In this document: positions 34,917-46,444 of the stretch, piece by piece
Numbering within the stretch: position 1 is the first letter of the stretch
How the letters are laid out: every line of letters starts with the position of its first letter
Assembly (NCBI GenBank): GCA_030847615.1
Contig: JAUMIR010000001.1
Location: 166,009,001-166,073,000 of the forward strand
Length of the DNA: 64,000 nucleotides
Reading direction: 5' to 3'
Source: Gambelia wislizenii
Taxonomy: Eukaryota > Chordata > Lepidosauria > Squamata > Crotaphytidae
Notes under the pieces: generated by a model
Database searches by the model: none
The model's input: the letters and a program-made list of their open reading frames with translations, nothing else
Told to the model about the DNA's origin: nothing
Translations under genes and position numbers: made by a program

Positions 34917-37779
34917 TTGCTAAAACCAGTTTTAGAATATTGGCCTTTAGGTCATGCCGGCCACTGTTATGGGTCACCATGGTATAATCCTTCTGAAATA
35001 GGTTCTCTTAACAAGTATGCTATTGGATTCTGTCCACTAAGTGGAAATAGACAACTATTTACCACAGAACTGCTGCATAAAATCATTTCAGATGGTTGTT
35101 CCTACTTACCCAGAGAACCCGAACATATACAGCCAGCTACACCATATGCCACAGTTACCACAACCAGGGGAAAGGAGTACATATAACAGCAATCAATTTG
35201 TTACTTGCCAGGAGCCTACAGGTGACTAGTTCTGTCTCCAAGCAGTTAGCGGCAAGACACTGTATAGTTTTGAAGTTACAACTGAGTGGTAAAAAGCTGC
35301 TCATTTTCATCCACAGCTTTGTCCACTTTGGATTAACACGAACATGCCACTTGTGTTTAAAGAGATATATTCAGGAGGTGAGGATTTTTCCATCACAGAA
35401 TGGATGTGATAGTAGAAAAACAATGGAATATAATATCACCTTGCCTGATGAATATCTGGTTTACTGGTTCTAGTCAGTGAAACAGCCATATTACAGAAAA
35501 ATGAGGCACTTGTACACTTGTGCAGTAAGTCTCTAAGTAGTATGCGGGGGAGGGGGGAACTAAGGCTCGTGTAGGTACCTCCAGTTTGAGTGCTATTAGT
35601 AGTATAAATAAGTAGGATCTTTCATATGGCATTTGTATTGCAAAGAATAAGCATTGTAAACACCCCCTGAGCTTATGCTTTGCTTCCAGAAGATGGCTCA
35701 CTATTCTAGCCCAAACTATTGCCAATTGTAAAATCTAACTGATTGACACACATACACACAAAAGGCACTAATTTTGGTGCAACCTAATGGCAAACAGGCC
35801 TGGTGTCAGTAGCTGGACTGGCATGGGTATACTAGGACTTTCCAGGGCTCATTCTGTTCCCCCAAAGTATCCTTTATCCCACCCACCTCCATTTTTAAAT
35901 ATTGCCTATTTCTGTAGCTAGGTCTCCCAAGGCTATCCTCCAAAACTCATTCTGTAAGCAGACATTTCTGTGTTGTCAGAGAATGGTGGGATGAGTACGG
36001 ATGTGTCCAGATATTTTGCTGGAGCTGGACACACTGCATTAGGCATCTGCAAAGACTTCCAGAGTCCTTGTGAGCTCTCTGCAGATGTCCCTGCTGATTG
36101 ATCCCCCTGCTCTCAGGCAATATAAAATGGCCATGTTGTTGGGCAGGGGAGAGAGGGAGGGATGAGCTGCACTTTTTACCAGATGGGTATGGGTGAGTGA
36201 TTTGAATAACTGTGGGATTGGAAGAAAATTCCTAAGGGATGACCAGAAAAGTGAGTTGTAATGATGTCAGTTTGATTTCAGCTATCGTAATTCATTAACA
36301 GGATGCCACCCATTATATTGTCAGGAGGCAGCTGGCCAGGCATACTACCTGGCTTCCATAATTTTACAATTTTATTAGTTATTAATAATAAACACATACA
36401 TTATTATTTATGATTTTATAATTTTTGCTTTAAAACATGTATGCTTTCCTAAAACAATATAATGCTTATTCCCAAGTAAATGTATTTAGCATGAAGGCAG
36501 CAGAAGGAAACACAAAGTTATTCCTGCAGTCATACGATTTGAGTGAATTCAAAATGCACAACATGCACATACCCAGAGTATTTTTTAAAAAGGAAAATCA
36601 AGTTTATAAAACTTTTTGTTTGTTGTTTTGTTGCTGTTTGTTGCTTTACTCAAGCATATCAGGAATGTAGAAACAGTTGTAACACAAGAGTGGAGCAAGG
36701 GGAAAAGAGAAATGTGAACTGTGTAACTCACACATTAAGGTTTTGTTTTTTTATTTTTTACAAAGCACCTTCTATTCACATGTATGGAGGTGGTTCCCAT
36801 GTTCCAAACTCTAAATGGAGATCTTGTTGCATACTGAGGTAGTTTGTAAAACTTGCAACTCCTTATCTAAAATTAGGACTAGTAACTTAGTGAGAATAGT
36901 TCGAAAGGGCTCCTGACTGGACACAATTACAGGAGCTCTCAAAGATCTGGAAAGCAGTCCACATGGCTTTCTGAAATGGGGTCCTCCATGCATTCCTCTG
37001 AGGAATATACACAAGGAAGAATTGTGTTAGCACATTAGGACAGCAACTAGTGTGCTTCTCAGGAGCAGCTGCCCACCTAATGTCATCTTCTAAAGCCCCC
37101 CTGGAGCCAGTCTTGAGGTGGATGGGGTCTCTAAAGCCACCACCTGCTGAGTGTCTCACCCTGAAGACCCTTGGAGAATTGCACCAGCCTCTTCTCTGCT
37201 GCAGCAGGATAACAATCAACACAGCTCTGCAGAGCCTGTAGCTCTGAGGCATGTTTCCTCAGAGTGCTCAGAGCAAAGCATTATGGGCAAGGCTGTTTTC
37301 ACCCCCCTGTACTGTTTTCACTCTCAAGAAGGACCCCTCCAAAGAAGGCATCAAATGGGGTGGGGGGACACTTAGCTCCAGACAGTAAGTCACCTTGTAC
37401 AACTACTCATCCTACCAACTATGGCTAAGATTCTACATTGTTACGAGTAGTTAAGAGTTCTGAATGCAGAACTACTCTACAGCTGCCCTGACACCACCCC
37501 CAGGACTCACTGTTTCATTTCACTGCAATAGCCCCTCTACCATAGCCATTCCATTGCTGGTAGACAACTGGCAAGATCAGAGAAGCATAACCAGACTAGG
37601 GCATCTTCCACTGAGATCTTCCAAGGTCCTCTGGAGGTCTCAGAGGATGATGTCTTTGGTCTGCATCTGGCTATGGAAACAGTCAGACATTCCTCAGTCC
37701 CCCTATTCTTCTCTTAGATTTAATTAGATGCTCCCAAAGATCTTCTTTTCCAATACAGGTCACACACACACACACCCGT
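34917..37779. other. Intron sequence, no assigned feature
   Basis: Mixed DNA with a GC-richer block at about 36950-37380 that contains a 121-codon minus-strand frame unlike anything I recognise. I see no clear repeat termini and no exon. Confidence 0.4.
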
Positions 37780-38035
37780 ATATGTGGGGATATGTTCCTG
37801 GGCTTACCATTTATAAGTGAAACCACAGATAATAGCAAATCCTATCAAAATAAAGGGCTTCTGGTACAAAAATACTATAGAGTTTCATTGGAGGACCTAG
37901 TGATTCCTAGAGAGGATGCCCCCTCTAAGCATTTTCCAGTGCAACTCTATGTCAGTGTCCCTGTTTTTTCATATAGATAACTAAAACCATGGATATTGGT
38001 TCTGCTGATGGACAGGGGATCAACCTGTATTTGCT
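37780..38035. mobile_element. Tigger/pogo-like MITE, left end eroded
   Basis: GGGGATATGTTCCTGGGCTT, a GAAACCACAGATAATAGCAAAT block and ACCATGGATATTGG are shared with 26746-27052 and 62155-62395. The left terminus is replaced by a CACACA tract; the right is GGGGATCAACCTG then TA. Confidence 0.65.
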
Positions 38036-39065
38036 GCAGTGATGGGGCTTTTTGACTTCAGGGATGCTCTGCCCCTGCAGGTGAAATGGCATGCATGCAT
38101 GAACACATGTGTGTACACACACCCCTTCCACATTTAAAAATGGACCTAACTGCTCAATCTTCTTGCAGCACTTCATTAACTAAATAGCTCTGTCCTCCAA
38201 CACCTCTTACCTGGCCAAATATCCACCACTTGAGGCAGAAGTGTCACTCTGCCTAATCATTAACTCTAGCCCTCAGTCTCTTTTATCCCCGTGCTTTATC
38301 TGTGAAGTGGTATTTTGGGGTTTAAACCTGCTTGAGCATTATGTCCTCTTCATTCCTGCATTTCTTCTCCCATGATACCCAAAGCAGAACACATAAGGTT
38401 CCCAGGATATCTCCCATTCAAACAATGATAACATCCAAAACCGCCAAGGTTCAATAAAGTGGAAGCACCATGAGGCTCAACCATGGCCTGAGAACCTGTG
38501 TTAGAAAAACAGTACTTTGCATAACAGTGTTTCACGTTTAGATACTAAAAGAATAGCAGCATGTAGTTGCCAAAATGTGATATGCATCACTTCCATTTTT
38601 TTCTATGCTTTTAAAAAACTTATATGGGATCATATATTTTTGGATTATACTGAAGAAGTTACTTTCTGAGCTAGAACTTCCAGATATCCCTAGCAAACAT
38701 AACCACGCTAGCTGAGTGAGCCTGGAAGTTCTAAGGTAAAGAAGTAACTTTTTAAAGCACTCTTCTTAGTGACATAGTTAGAACATCTCCCTAAACCATA
38801 GTTCAGCATAAAAACAAACTGCATATGTTGTGTTAACAAACCACAATTAATACTAACCACTGTTTTGTATGACTGTTCATTCTTAAATCCAGGACTGATC
38901 TGTTTTTGTGTTGCCGTTGTGGTTACTATTGTGGTTGTTAACCTTATTCACGTCCCCATCCCGCCCCTAAACCTGTAGCAGTACAGTAAGCGGATAAGGA
39001 AACTGCCTTTCAAAACACGTTTAGGAACACTCTTGTAAGTGTATTTCATGTTATGTTAACAGCTC
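38036..39065. other. Intron sequence, no assigned feature
   Basis: The stretch 38640-38760 holds an imperfect inverted repeat (AAGAAGTTACTTTCTGAG with AAGAAGTAACTTTTT, and AGAACTTCCAG with CTGGAAGTTCT), possibly a small MITE. Nothing else is recognised. Confidence 0.4.
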
Positions 39066-39308
39066 ACAGCCAGTTCTGGGCACCACAATTCAAGAGGTAT
39101 ATTGACAAGCTGGAACATGTCCAGAGGAGGGCGACCAAACTGGTGGGAGATCTGTAAGCCATGCCCTGGGAGAAGCGGCTTAGGGAGCTGGGTATGTTTA
39201 GCCTGGAGAAGAGAAGGTTAAGAGGGGACATGATAGCCATGTTTAAAAATGTGAAGGGATGTCATACTGAAGATGAGCAAGCTTGTCTTCTGCTGCTCCA
39301 GAGACTAG

Positions 39309-40238
39309 GGATGTTATCAGACAGGGTAAAGAAGGCATCATAAGGATGCCTAACGATTATGAAAGGGCATGCATACCACACAGCATTGCCCTTTAGTGAT
39401 CATGTCCTGTTAAAAACCTGTACTTTTTTATTGATGTCTCAAGACATCAATTGATCCTTATGGTGCTTTTGTGCTGGCATTGCCAGTGTTTGAAACTTTG
39501 GACTTTTTCGGATGAGGGTGTATAATGCTAGCAACCTCGTCCCTGTTGTGAGGCTGCAGCGCTGCAGGGTGTAGCTTTCGGATGACGCTCTGCCCTGCTG
39601 ATCCTCTGCTGGTACTGTTGCGTAACTGTGGGGACGCAGCAGCATTATATTTGGCGGTTTTCTAATCACGATCAACTTTCGTGATTAGAAAACCGCCAAA
39701 TATAATGCTGCTGCGTCCCCGTGGTTACGCAACAGTACCAGCAGAGGATCAGCAGGGCAGAGCATCATCTGAAAGGGACGCCCTGCAGCGCTGCAGCCTC
39801 GCAACAGGGACGAGGCTGCTAGCGTTATAAACCCTCATCCGAAAAAGTCCTATGTGCCATTGTACTCACGTGAATGAAGCGTCAATATCCGGTCTGGTGA
39901 GAACACTGCCAGGTGAGATTGCGACACGGTGATGCACTTTTTATGACCCTCCCCAGTTTACTTGGGAATTTTTAAGGGTGTTTAGATGCTTTGTGTAATG
40001 TTAACTTCATTATTTTTGTTTTTATTTTTGAATATCCTGTGCTATGTATTCTCGAGAGAATACGTGGGATTTCAAATGAGGAAGTAAACAGAGCTCCGTT
40101 CACTCCTCATTCATTGCTGGGGAAGCCTTTTCGTGGATAGGAGGTAAGTGTGGCATGGGGAGTTCTTTTGCCGGCACGGAAACGGCAAAGTTATGCCGAC
40201 AAAAGAACAGGGTTTAGGGTGGCTGTATGATAAAGTCC
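39309..40238 (+). mobile_element. Harbinger-like MITE, family A copy 3 (930 bp)
   Basis: The ends are GGATGTTATCAGAC and GTATGATAAAGTCC. TAG precedes it and TAC follows; the CR1 target reads TAG once, so this is a 3-bp duplication with one later change. Outside the inner hairpin (39500-39850) it is 579 bp, against 570 and 549 bp for the other two copies. It shares their internal blocks, including GGTGAGATTG and TTTACTTGGGAATTTTTAAG. Confidence 0.85.
39500..39850. mobile_element. 351-bp near-perfect hairpin element
   Basis: Two 172-bp arms are separated by a 7-bp loop (39672-39678) and, by eye, differ at about 12 positions. It begins GGACTTTTTCGGATGAGGGT and ends in the inverse. Nearly all differences are transitions. 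Flanking triplets are TTT and TAT. It has no coding capacity and lies inside the family A MITE. Confidence 0.92.
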
Positions 40239-41222
40239 TACGACACAGAGCAATGGACTCAAACTACAGGAAAAGATATTCCACATAAATATTAGGAATA
40301 ACATCCTGACTGTTAGAGGTGTTCGGCAGTGGAGTGCGCTGCCTTGGAATGTGGTGGAGTTTCCTTCTTTGGAGGTTTTTAAACAGAGGCTGGATGGCCA
40401 TCTATAGGGAGTGCTTTGATGGGGTATTCCTGTATGGCGGGGGGTTGGACTAGATGGCCATTGTGGTCTCTTTCAACTCTATGATTCTATGATATATTTC
40501 TGGTCTGTTAAGCATACAAAAACTAAAAAGGGGCATGTATAATTCTTACTGCCAAAATAAACTTGCAGAGTATATTCTGCTGTACCCAAGTACCTTTGTG
40601 TTAGTGGGAAATGGTTACACCTTACACAGGTGGGGCATCCCAGGACTGGCAGAATATACTGCACCATCCCCTTCTCTCCAACCACCTGCATCTTCTAAAA
40701 CAATTCTTGTAAGTGCAGAACTACAGATGTTCCAAATATTTCCAGGGCCATTTCACCCCTTGACACTGCAATTTGAAGAAAGGCACAGAGGAAAGTACTG
40801 CTGGCCAAATGGGCCTGGAGACCATCTGCTGTAGGACTGCCAGGTGTAAAGCAGTAACAATCAGATGCCCAACTTTGCAGGAGTGAAAGTGGTTTCCAAT
40901 AGCACAAAACTACGATTAGATACAACCACTCCTTATATTTTGATGTTTCTTGCTAAGTTTCCTACTGTTTCCTTCACCCGCTCCCCCTCCCTTTGGGGGG
41001 TCACTATATCTTTACATTCCCAAATTTGCATGTGAACTTTTAGTGGTGCCAAAAAAACCTTTCGTAATAGCTGCAGGATACTATTAATCTCTTTCTTTCT
41101 TTCCTTTCTCACCATTTGGGGCACGATAAAGTTTCTTGAGTCTAGAGGTGAAAGATCAGTATGCGTACATTGGATTTATCTCTATACCATAAATTCATTG
41201 TATGTTAGAACAATATTACCAG

Positions 41223-41440
41223 GGCTGCTGACACACTTGCAGGAATAATACAGTATTGACTTTAGCTGCCATGGCTCCAACCTATGGAATTCTGGGATTT
41301 GTAGTTTTGTGAGATATTTAGCCTTCTCTGTCAGAGAGCTCTGGTGCCACAACAAACAACAAATGCCAGGATTCCATAGGATGGAGCCATGATAGTTGAA
41401 CGGTGTCAAACTTCATTATTTCTGCAGTGTGTCAGCAGTA
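41223..41440. mobile_element. Palindromic MITE, family C copy 2
   Basis: The ends GGCTGCTGACACACTTGCAG and CTGCAGTGTGTCAGCAGTA are inverted. CAG flanks both sides (41220-41222, 41441-41443), a 3-bp target duplication. The core is shared with 4130-4351. It lies about 180 bp from RIMS1 exon 41620-41691. Confidence 0.78.
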
Positions 41441-41619
41441 CAGGAAAAAGGCAGAATGTACATTCAATAAATAATAGATTTTCATATTTTTATGACAAGC
41501 AACTATTGGTTTGACCAGATAGCCAAGTGTTTAAACTGGGAGCATGCACACGATTCCAATCATACATCTGAACTAATCTTGCAGCACATGACTGTTGCAT
41601 ATTGTAGAATCAGTCCTAC

Positions 41620-41691
41620 CTTTCTGTTTCTGATGCAGAGCCTTTCCTAGTCTGTTTTTGGGTGCTATATCTTTCCACCTTTCTGGAATGC
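41620..41691 (-). CDS. RIMS1: RIMS1 cassette-type exon (RIM1 linker region)
   Basis: On the minus strand, acceptor CATTCCACAG leads into a 72-bp open exon and donor AAAG then GTAGGA follows. One base completes a codon, then 23 codons read HSRKVERYSTQKQTRKG and SASETE, then two bases of a probable Arg or Ser. From memory, mammalian RIM1 has a closely similar HSRK..R...QKQTRKG..S segment shortly before the VEERTRQMKMK region encoded at 5568-5680. Both ends are phase 2 and the length is a multiple of three, so inclusion or skipping keeps frame, as expected for an alternatively spliced RIM exon. It is basic and Ser/Thr-rich, a disordered linker with no fold expected. The other frames either contain a stop or do not resemble RIM. 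Confidence 0.75.
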
Positions 41692-42111
41692 CTGTGGAAT
41701 GAGATGCCAAAAAAAAAAAATGAAAAAAGAAAAGAAAGAAAGCAATCCAGGAACTGCATCACATAGTTCAAGCAAAATAGCTGACAGATGAAAGTGTCAG
41801 AACTAGGTTTTATGAATGGCTAGTGAATATGGGCTTTGAATAAATCCTGCCCACCTCCATGTATGGCATAGAAAGTTTCACTATGGAGAGAAACAAAAAG
41901 ATAAATGACTCAGTCTCTTTGACACTGGCTGTTTCCAGCCCTTTTGAATCTACTTATTCCTGAGTGTCACGTGCTGGTGGCTCATGGGGTGGTGGTGTGT
42001 TCCCCACCCTGCCATTTCAAAAATGAGGTACTGTTCACCTCCAATTGAGAGTACAAGCAGCCTCTGGTGCCAAGAAACTGTAGAATTCACTCCATAGTAG
42101 TACGTTTTTCA

Positions 42112-42400
42112 TAGATTTTCCTGGTTGTTTTTTTCCTGGGCTGTGAGGCTGTGTTCTGGAATAGTTTCTTTCTGAAGTTTCGCCTGCATCTGTGGCTGGC
42201 ATCTATGAAGATGCCAGCCACAGATGCAGGCGAAACGTCAGAAAGTGGAATGTGAAGATGCCAGCCACAGATGCAGGCGAAACGTCAGAAAGTGGAATGT
42301 GAAGATGCCAGCCACAGATGCAGGCAAAACGTCAGAAAGAAACTATTCCAGAACACGGCCTCACAGCCCAGGAAAAAAAACAAAACAAGGAAAATGTATG
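42112..42400. repeat. Fold-back element with 47-bp triplication
   Basis: The left arm (about 42134-42204: CCTGGGCTGTGAGGCTGTGT then CGCCTGCATCTGTGGCTGGC) pairs with the right arm (GCCAGCCACAGATGCAGGC then CACGGCCTCACAGCCCAGG, ending near 42373). One part of the right arm, GAAGATGCCAGCCACAGATG through GGAATGT, is repeated at 42207, 42254 and 42301, period 47 bp. Its GATGCCAGCCACAGATGCAGG motif is a common reptile dispersed repeat. Confidence 0.85.
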
Positions 42401-42419
42401 GATGCTGGCTGTGAAAGCC

Positions 42420-45400
42420 TTCAACTTCACACAGTACATTTTTCACTTTTCATTAAACATAAAGTCTATCCATAAGCATCTGGGGAGAAATTACATTCCT
42501 CTGGGTTACAATGTAATGGACTGCTTTTGTATGATATTTTCAGGTAACACAAATATAGATAACATTGTCAAATTAAATATTAAACATAGCCCTGTGGATG
42601 TGACAAAATCTTCTTTCCTTGCTTTATATAATGTAATGCACTTAAGGCATACAGTACAACCATAGATTGCTCAATTGGATTTTTTTAAAAAATCTAAATC
42701 AAGATGAAATTAAAAAGGGGTTGAACCAGTGCTTTTCAGAATTTAGGCCAAACATTACAAGGTATTAAGACTGTAAAATTCCAGAAGAACATAACATAGA
42801 ATGCCTGCATACAAACTGCCCAAAAAGCTTCAAAAGGCGCTCTTTGATTATTTTGTTAGGCTTTTGGGTATGGTGCACATTTTAGCATCACTGGTTAAAC
42901 AATGCAACTATACATTTCACAGAATTTTACAAAGGCATGGTCTTGTTTAGACAGGGGGCCAGACGTGATGGACCTGTTTCATGGGCTTTACAAAACTGAG
43001 TCCAAAGTAATGAAAACACTCTGGTGGCATAGGAAAATAGAGCAGTTAACCAATATAATCTTGGCAGTCTCTCTGTGGATGTTTTTGAGTGGCATGCATC
43101 AGTTCCAGGTTACAAAATGTGGCACATTGAAAGTCCAACCATATATTGATTTTAATATGTCATGTATCTTTGCTGTTCAAATGGCAATATGGAAGTGGTA
43201 GGTGGAAGATGAAATCCAAGTAATGGGGGGAGGGGGGAATCTGCCCACCACCTAGTTGAAGTAGCACCTCGTGGCTTCCATGTCAGTGGAATGATAAATT
43301 GCCTCTCAGTTTTAGACTCAACTTCAAAAGAGCTATCCAAGTTGCTGAACCTGATCCCCAAAATAGTTTCAGTACATTGGACAGGCCCTTTAAATTGGTG
43401 TGCAAGGCACCAGCTACTACTGTCGAGCTATCATCTTGACATTTATAGTGCTTATCTCTTCTGATATAACAATATAAATAGTTATAATATTTATAATTTT
43501 TATAATATAAATATAAATTTATATAACAATATAAATAGTTGTAATATTGTTAGATATTATTTCTTTGTAGCCATGCTGACCATACGAATCTAAGTTTAAA
43601 TAGTTTATTTTTGTTGGAATAACAAGATTCTGTGTTTTGTTTTGTTTTTTGTTTTAAATAGCATTGGTGTAGAACTTAGGGGTTCTTCATTGTTTACTGA
43701 TACCCAGAACAACTTTGTCACAAGTCCTGGCTTCAGAATGATGGATGACGAGAACAGATGAGGTGCAAATGGACTATGTTAATTTCATCTTTATAGTTGA
43801 ATCATAGCACTCAGGCTTGCAACAAACCATCAGCACGGGAATGAAGAATATGTAGCATTTGAAAGCTTGCAAAATCTTTGAACAACCAAATTTGGATCAA
43901 AGAAATGTAAAAAGGATATTTGTGTCTATCTGAGCATCTGGCTGCTTGAGACAGACGATGAGGTTCCACAAGAACTACATGATGCATATATATGTTAGTA
44001 TCATTATAGGCCTAATACAAATGTGAAGTCTCCATATGAAGAAATAATCCCAATATCCATAATGCCATTTCTGAGGGATTTGTAATGACCAGGATCTTAA
44101 GTCTTTACTGCCCAAGGCCAACAGTGCATTTTTATTGTGATCCACAATAAAATGCAATACTTTTCTTGGTGGAAATGGTTTCACCTGGTTACTACATGAC
44201 TTGACTAGGATGTTTCCTGATGGGCTGTTCCCTCCATGTGACAAGAAGCTGACTGCTCAACAAATAATACATGTGACTAACTATTGATAATTCTTGTTTT
44301 CCATGGCAGTTCCATATATAGTCCTAACCTATGTACCTCACTTGCAGACTGAATTTTTTTTGGGGGGGGGGGCTTTGTTTATAGATCTTTGTAACATAAC
44401 CTGATGGTCTGTAATTCATGCAGCCTTCCTTAGAAGATGTGTTGCTGTTAGAGAATTATATTCTCTTGTACCCATTTCCCATTGACTCCTAGTAAATCCA
44501 AAATAGCTCTTTGGGACAGTGGTTTCACCACCTCATGAACTACATGAACTTTCTATGATAATAATTCATGCCTTATGAATTGTATATGTTCTTAGTAAAG
44601 TATGAAAAATTAATGAGCTCAAATAACCAGCCCCCCAAAATAGCCAGCCCCCACTCACAAAACTCCACTGTAGTAACTGAAATTCCAAGTTTACTACTGC
44701 TCTGTCCAGAAGAAGAGTCCAAGTAAGAATGCAGACTTGTAAGGTTCATGTCATGAGGAATTAAAATATATTAATGCACATATTAAAGCAAGTTGGTGAT
44801 GACACTGAATAAGATAAATGTGGCACAAAGGTTATAATGGTTTATAATACAATGATTAAAATACTATAATAATGGTTTATAAACACTCTTTGATACTTTA
44901 TGTACATTAAGTTTCAAGAGAATTTAGCAAGGATACCTCTGTGTTTCTTCTGGATTAGCACTTAGGAAGTTTAAAGTATCTTGTTTTGGAATGCATGACT
45001 CCAGCGGTGTTGTTGCTCTTCACAAGTTTTGGAAACATGGAAGTGAAAGTTCAACAGAATGGATAGAAACAGATAGAAACAGAGAGATGGTCACATGCAG
45101 TGAAGATGGAGGCATGCAGTCAAGATATTTTCCATGACCCACAAACATTACAATATTACTTCCAAGGAACATTTCTGAAACCTCCTTTTCAGTGTTTCAG
45201 AAAAAGGAGTTTAAAACAAATCTGTGATGTAACAACAGTAACACAAAACATTAACTCAAGACAAAAATACATTCTCTGATACAGAGCCTTGTTTACCATT
45301 TGTGGAATACCCTCCTCAGAAAGGTTCACTTGACACCTATTTTAATACAGAGCATGGGCAAGTAACTGTACCTTCTAGAAAGCTGGCTGGGAGAGTTTAG

Positions 45401-45430
45401 GAATTATAGATTTTTTTAAAAAAATCCTTC
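42420..45430. other. Intron sequence, no assigned feature
   Basis: AT-rich; a TATAATAT/ATATAAAT low-complexity tract lies at 43470-43550. The region 43680-44250 has a minus-strand frame of 89 codons without recognisable homology. No exon was recognised. Confidence 0.4.
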
Positions 45431-45439
45431 ACCCTGTTT

Positions 45440-46440
45440 TAATGACTTTTTATTTTTTGCACCAGGCAAAGACCTTTTTTATTTGCACAGGCTTTTCAAA
45501 TTCTTTTTATTTGTGTTATCTTGGTATTTACTTGTGTTATCTTGGGCATTATTGTGCATTTTTTACTTTATGTATGTTTGTATGTAGTTTTTGGGTGCTG
45601 CCAGTTTACATTTTGTATTGTCACCCAATACTGATATTAAAAATCCTCCATGGTTCTCGTCCTGGCCACCTGAACCACCATACAGGGGACTGCCTGGCCT
45701 CTGGGATCTTCAGGGGAGGCCCTTCCCTTGGTCCCACCACCATCATAGCTACATCTGATGGGGTTATGAGAGACGGCCTTCCCAATAGCAGTTCCTGGGC
45801 TCACATGGAGCTTCCTTTCTAGGGAAACAATAGTTGGTTGTCCTTCTACTGGGAGGCAAACCCTTTTTTATTCCAACAGACTTTGGGGAACTGTGCGCTT
45901 CTATCAGCACACTGAAAAATTTTAAACTGGTATCTTTTTTTAAATTTTTTTAAATAATGTAATGCAGGTTGAGTCCCCCTCATCTGAAATGCTTGGGACC
46001 AGAAGTGTTCTGTATTTTGGATTTTTTTCCCCAGGTTTTGGATATTTGCATATACATAATGAGATCTCTTGGAGATGGGACTCAATCCTAAACACAAAAT
46101 TCATTTATGTTTCATATATACCTTATATGCATAGCCTGAAGGTAATTTTATACACAATATTTTTCATAATTCTGGGCACAAAACAAAGTTTGTGTGCATT
46201 GAACCATCAGAAAGCAAAGGTGTCACTATCTCAGCCACCAATGTGGACAGTTTTTGATTCTGGAGTATTTTGGATTTTGGAATTACAGATAAGGGATACT
46301 CAACCTGCATGTAGTTTAATCACATTTTAACAGTTTTCTGTGTTTTTATGTATACTATATTTGTTCTAATGCTGTAAACCACCCTGAGAGACATTTTTTT
46401 GAGAAATGATGAGATATTAAATACATAAATAAGTAATTAA
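45440..46440 (+). mobile_element. L2-like LINE tails (two), one split by Tigger
   Basis: Near 45460, AKTFLFAQAF is encoded, and near 45855, WEANPFLFQQT: both resemble the last residues of L2-like polymerases (K-T-F-L-F-Q-Q-A-F). The second is followed by an AT-rich UTR that resumes after the Tigger-like insertion at 46308. It closes GCTGTAAACCACCCTGAGAG and ATTAAATACATAAATAA, a typical LINE end. Confidence 0.6.
45965..46307. mobile_element. Tigger-like element (343 bp)
   Basis: The ends CAGGTTGAGTCCCCCTCATC and GATAAGGGATACTCAACCTG are inverted. TG and CA flank it, both one transition from TA. The inner text (ATGCTTGGGACCAGAAGTGT, CATATACATAATGAGAT, CATTGAACCATCAGAAAGC) is very like a mammalian Tigger-type consensus I remember. 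It interrupts an L2-like 3' UTR. No transposase remains. Confidence 0.8.
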
Positions 46441-46444
46441 ATAA

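Larger units (their letters stand above)
39066..40494 (+). pseudogene. CR1 LINE 3' end, split by a MITE
   Basis: The left part (39066-39308) encodes [20 protein letters not shown] and [11 protein letters not shown]; the right part (40239-40494) resumes at ACACAGAGCAATGG and ends in CTATGATTCTATGAT. Between them, 930 bp of MITE has been inserted at the conserved CR1 sequence GAGACTAGGACAC. This gives a natural empty site for the MITE. Confidence 0.92.

Noticed and set aside
36887..37252. 121-codon minus-strand frame
   Set aside because: No recognisable domain, no convincing splice signals, overlapping frames on the other strand; likely chance in a GC-richer block.
42207..42345. CRISPR-like array
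   Set aside because: Three directly abutting 47-bp units with no spacers, in vertebrate DNA and within a fold-back repeat.
43975..44244. 89-codon minus-strand frame
   Set aside because: Looked like a possible decayed retroelement segment but no motif could be named; stops on both sides and no splice context.
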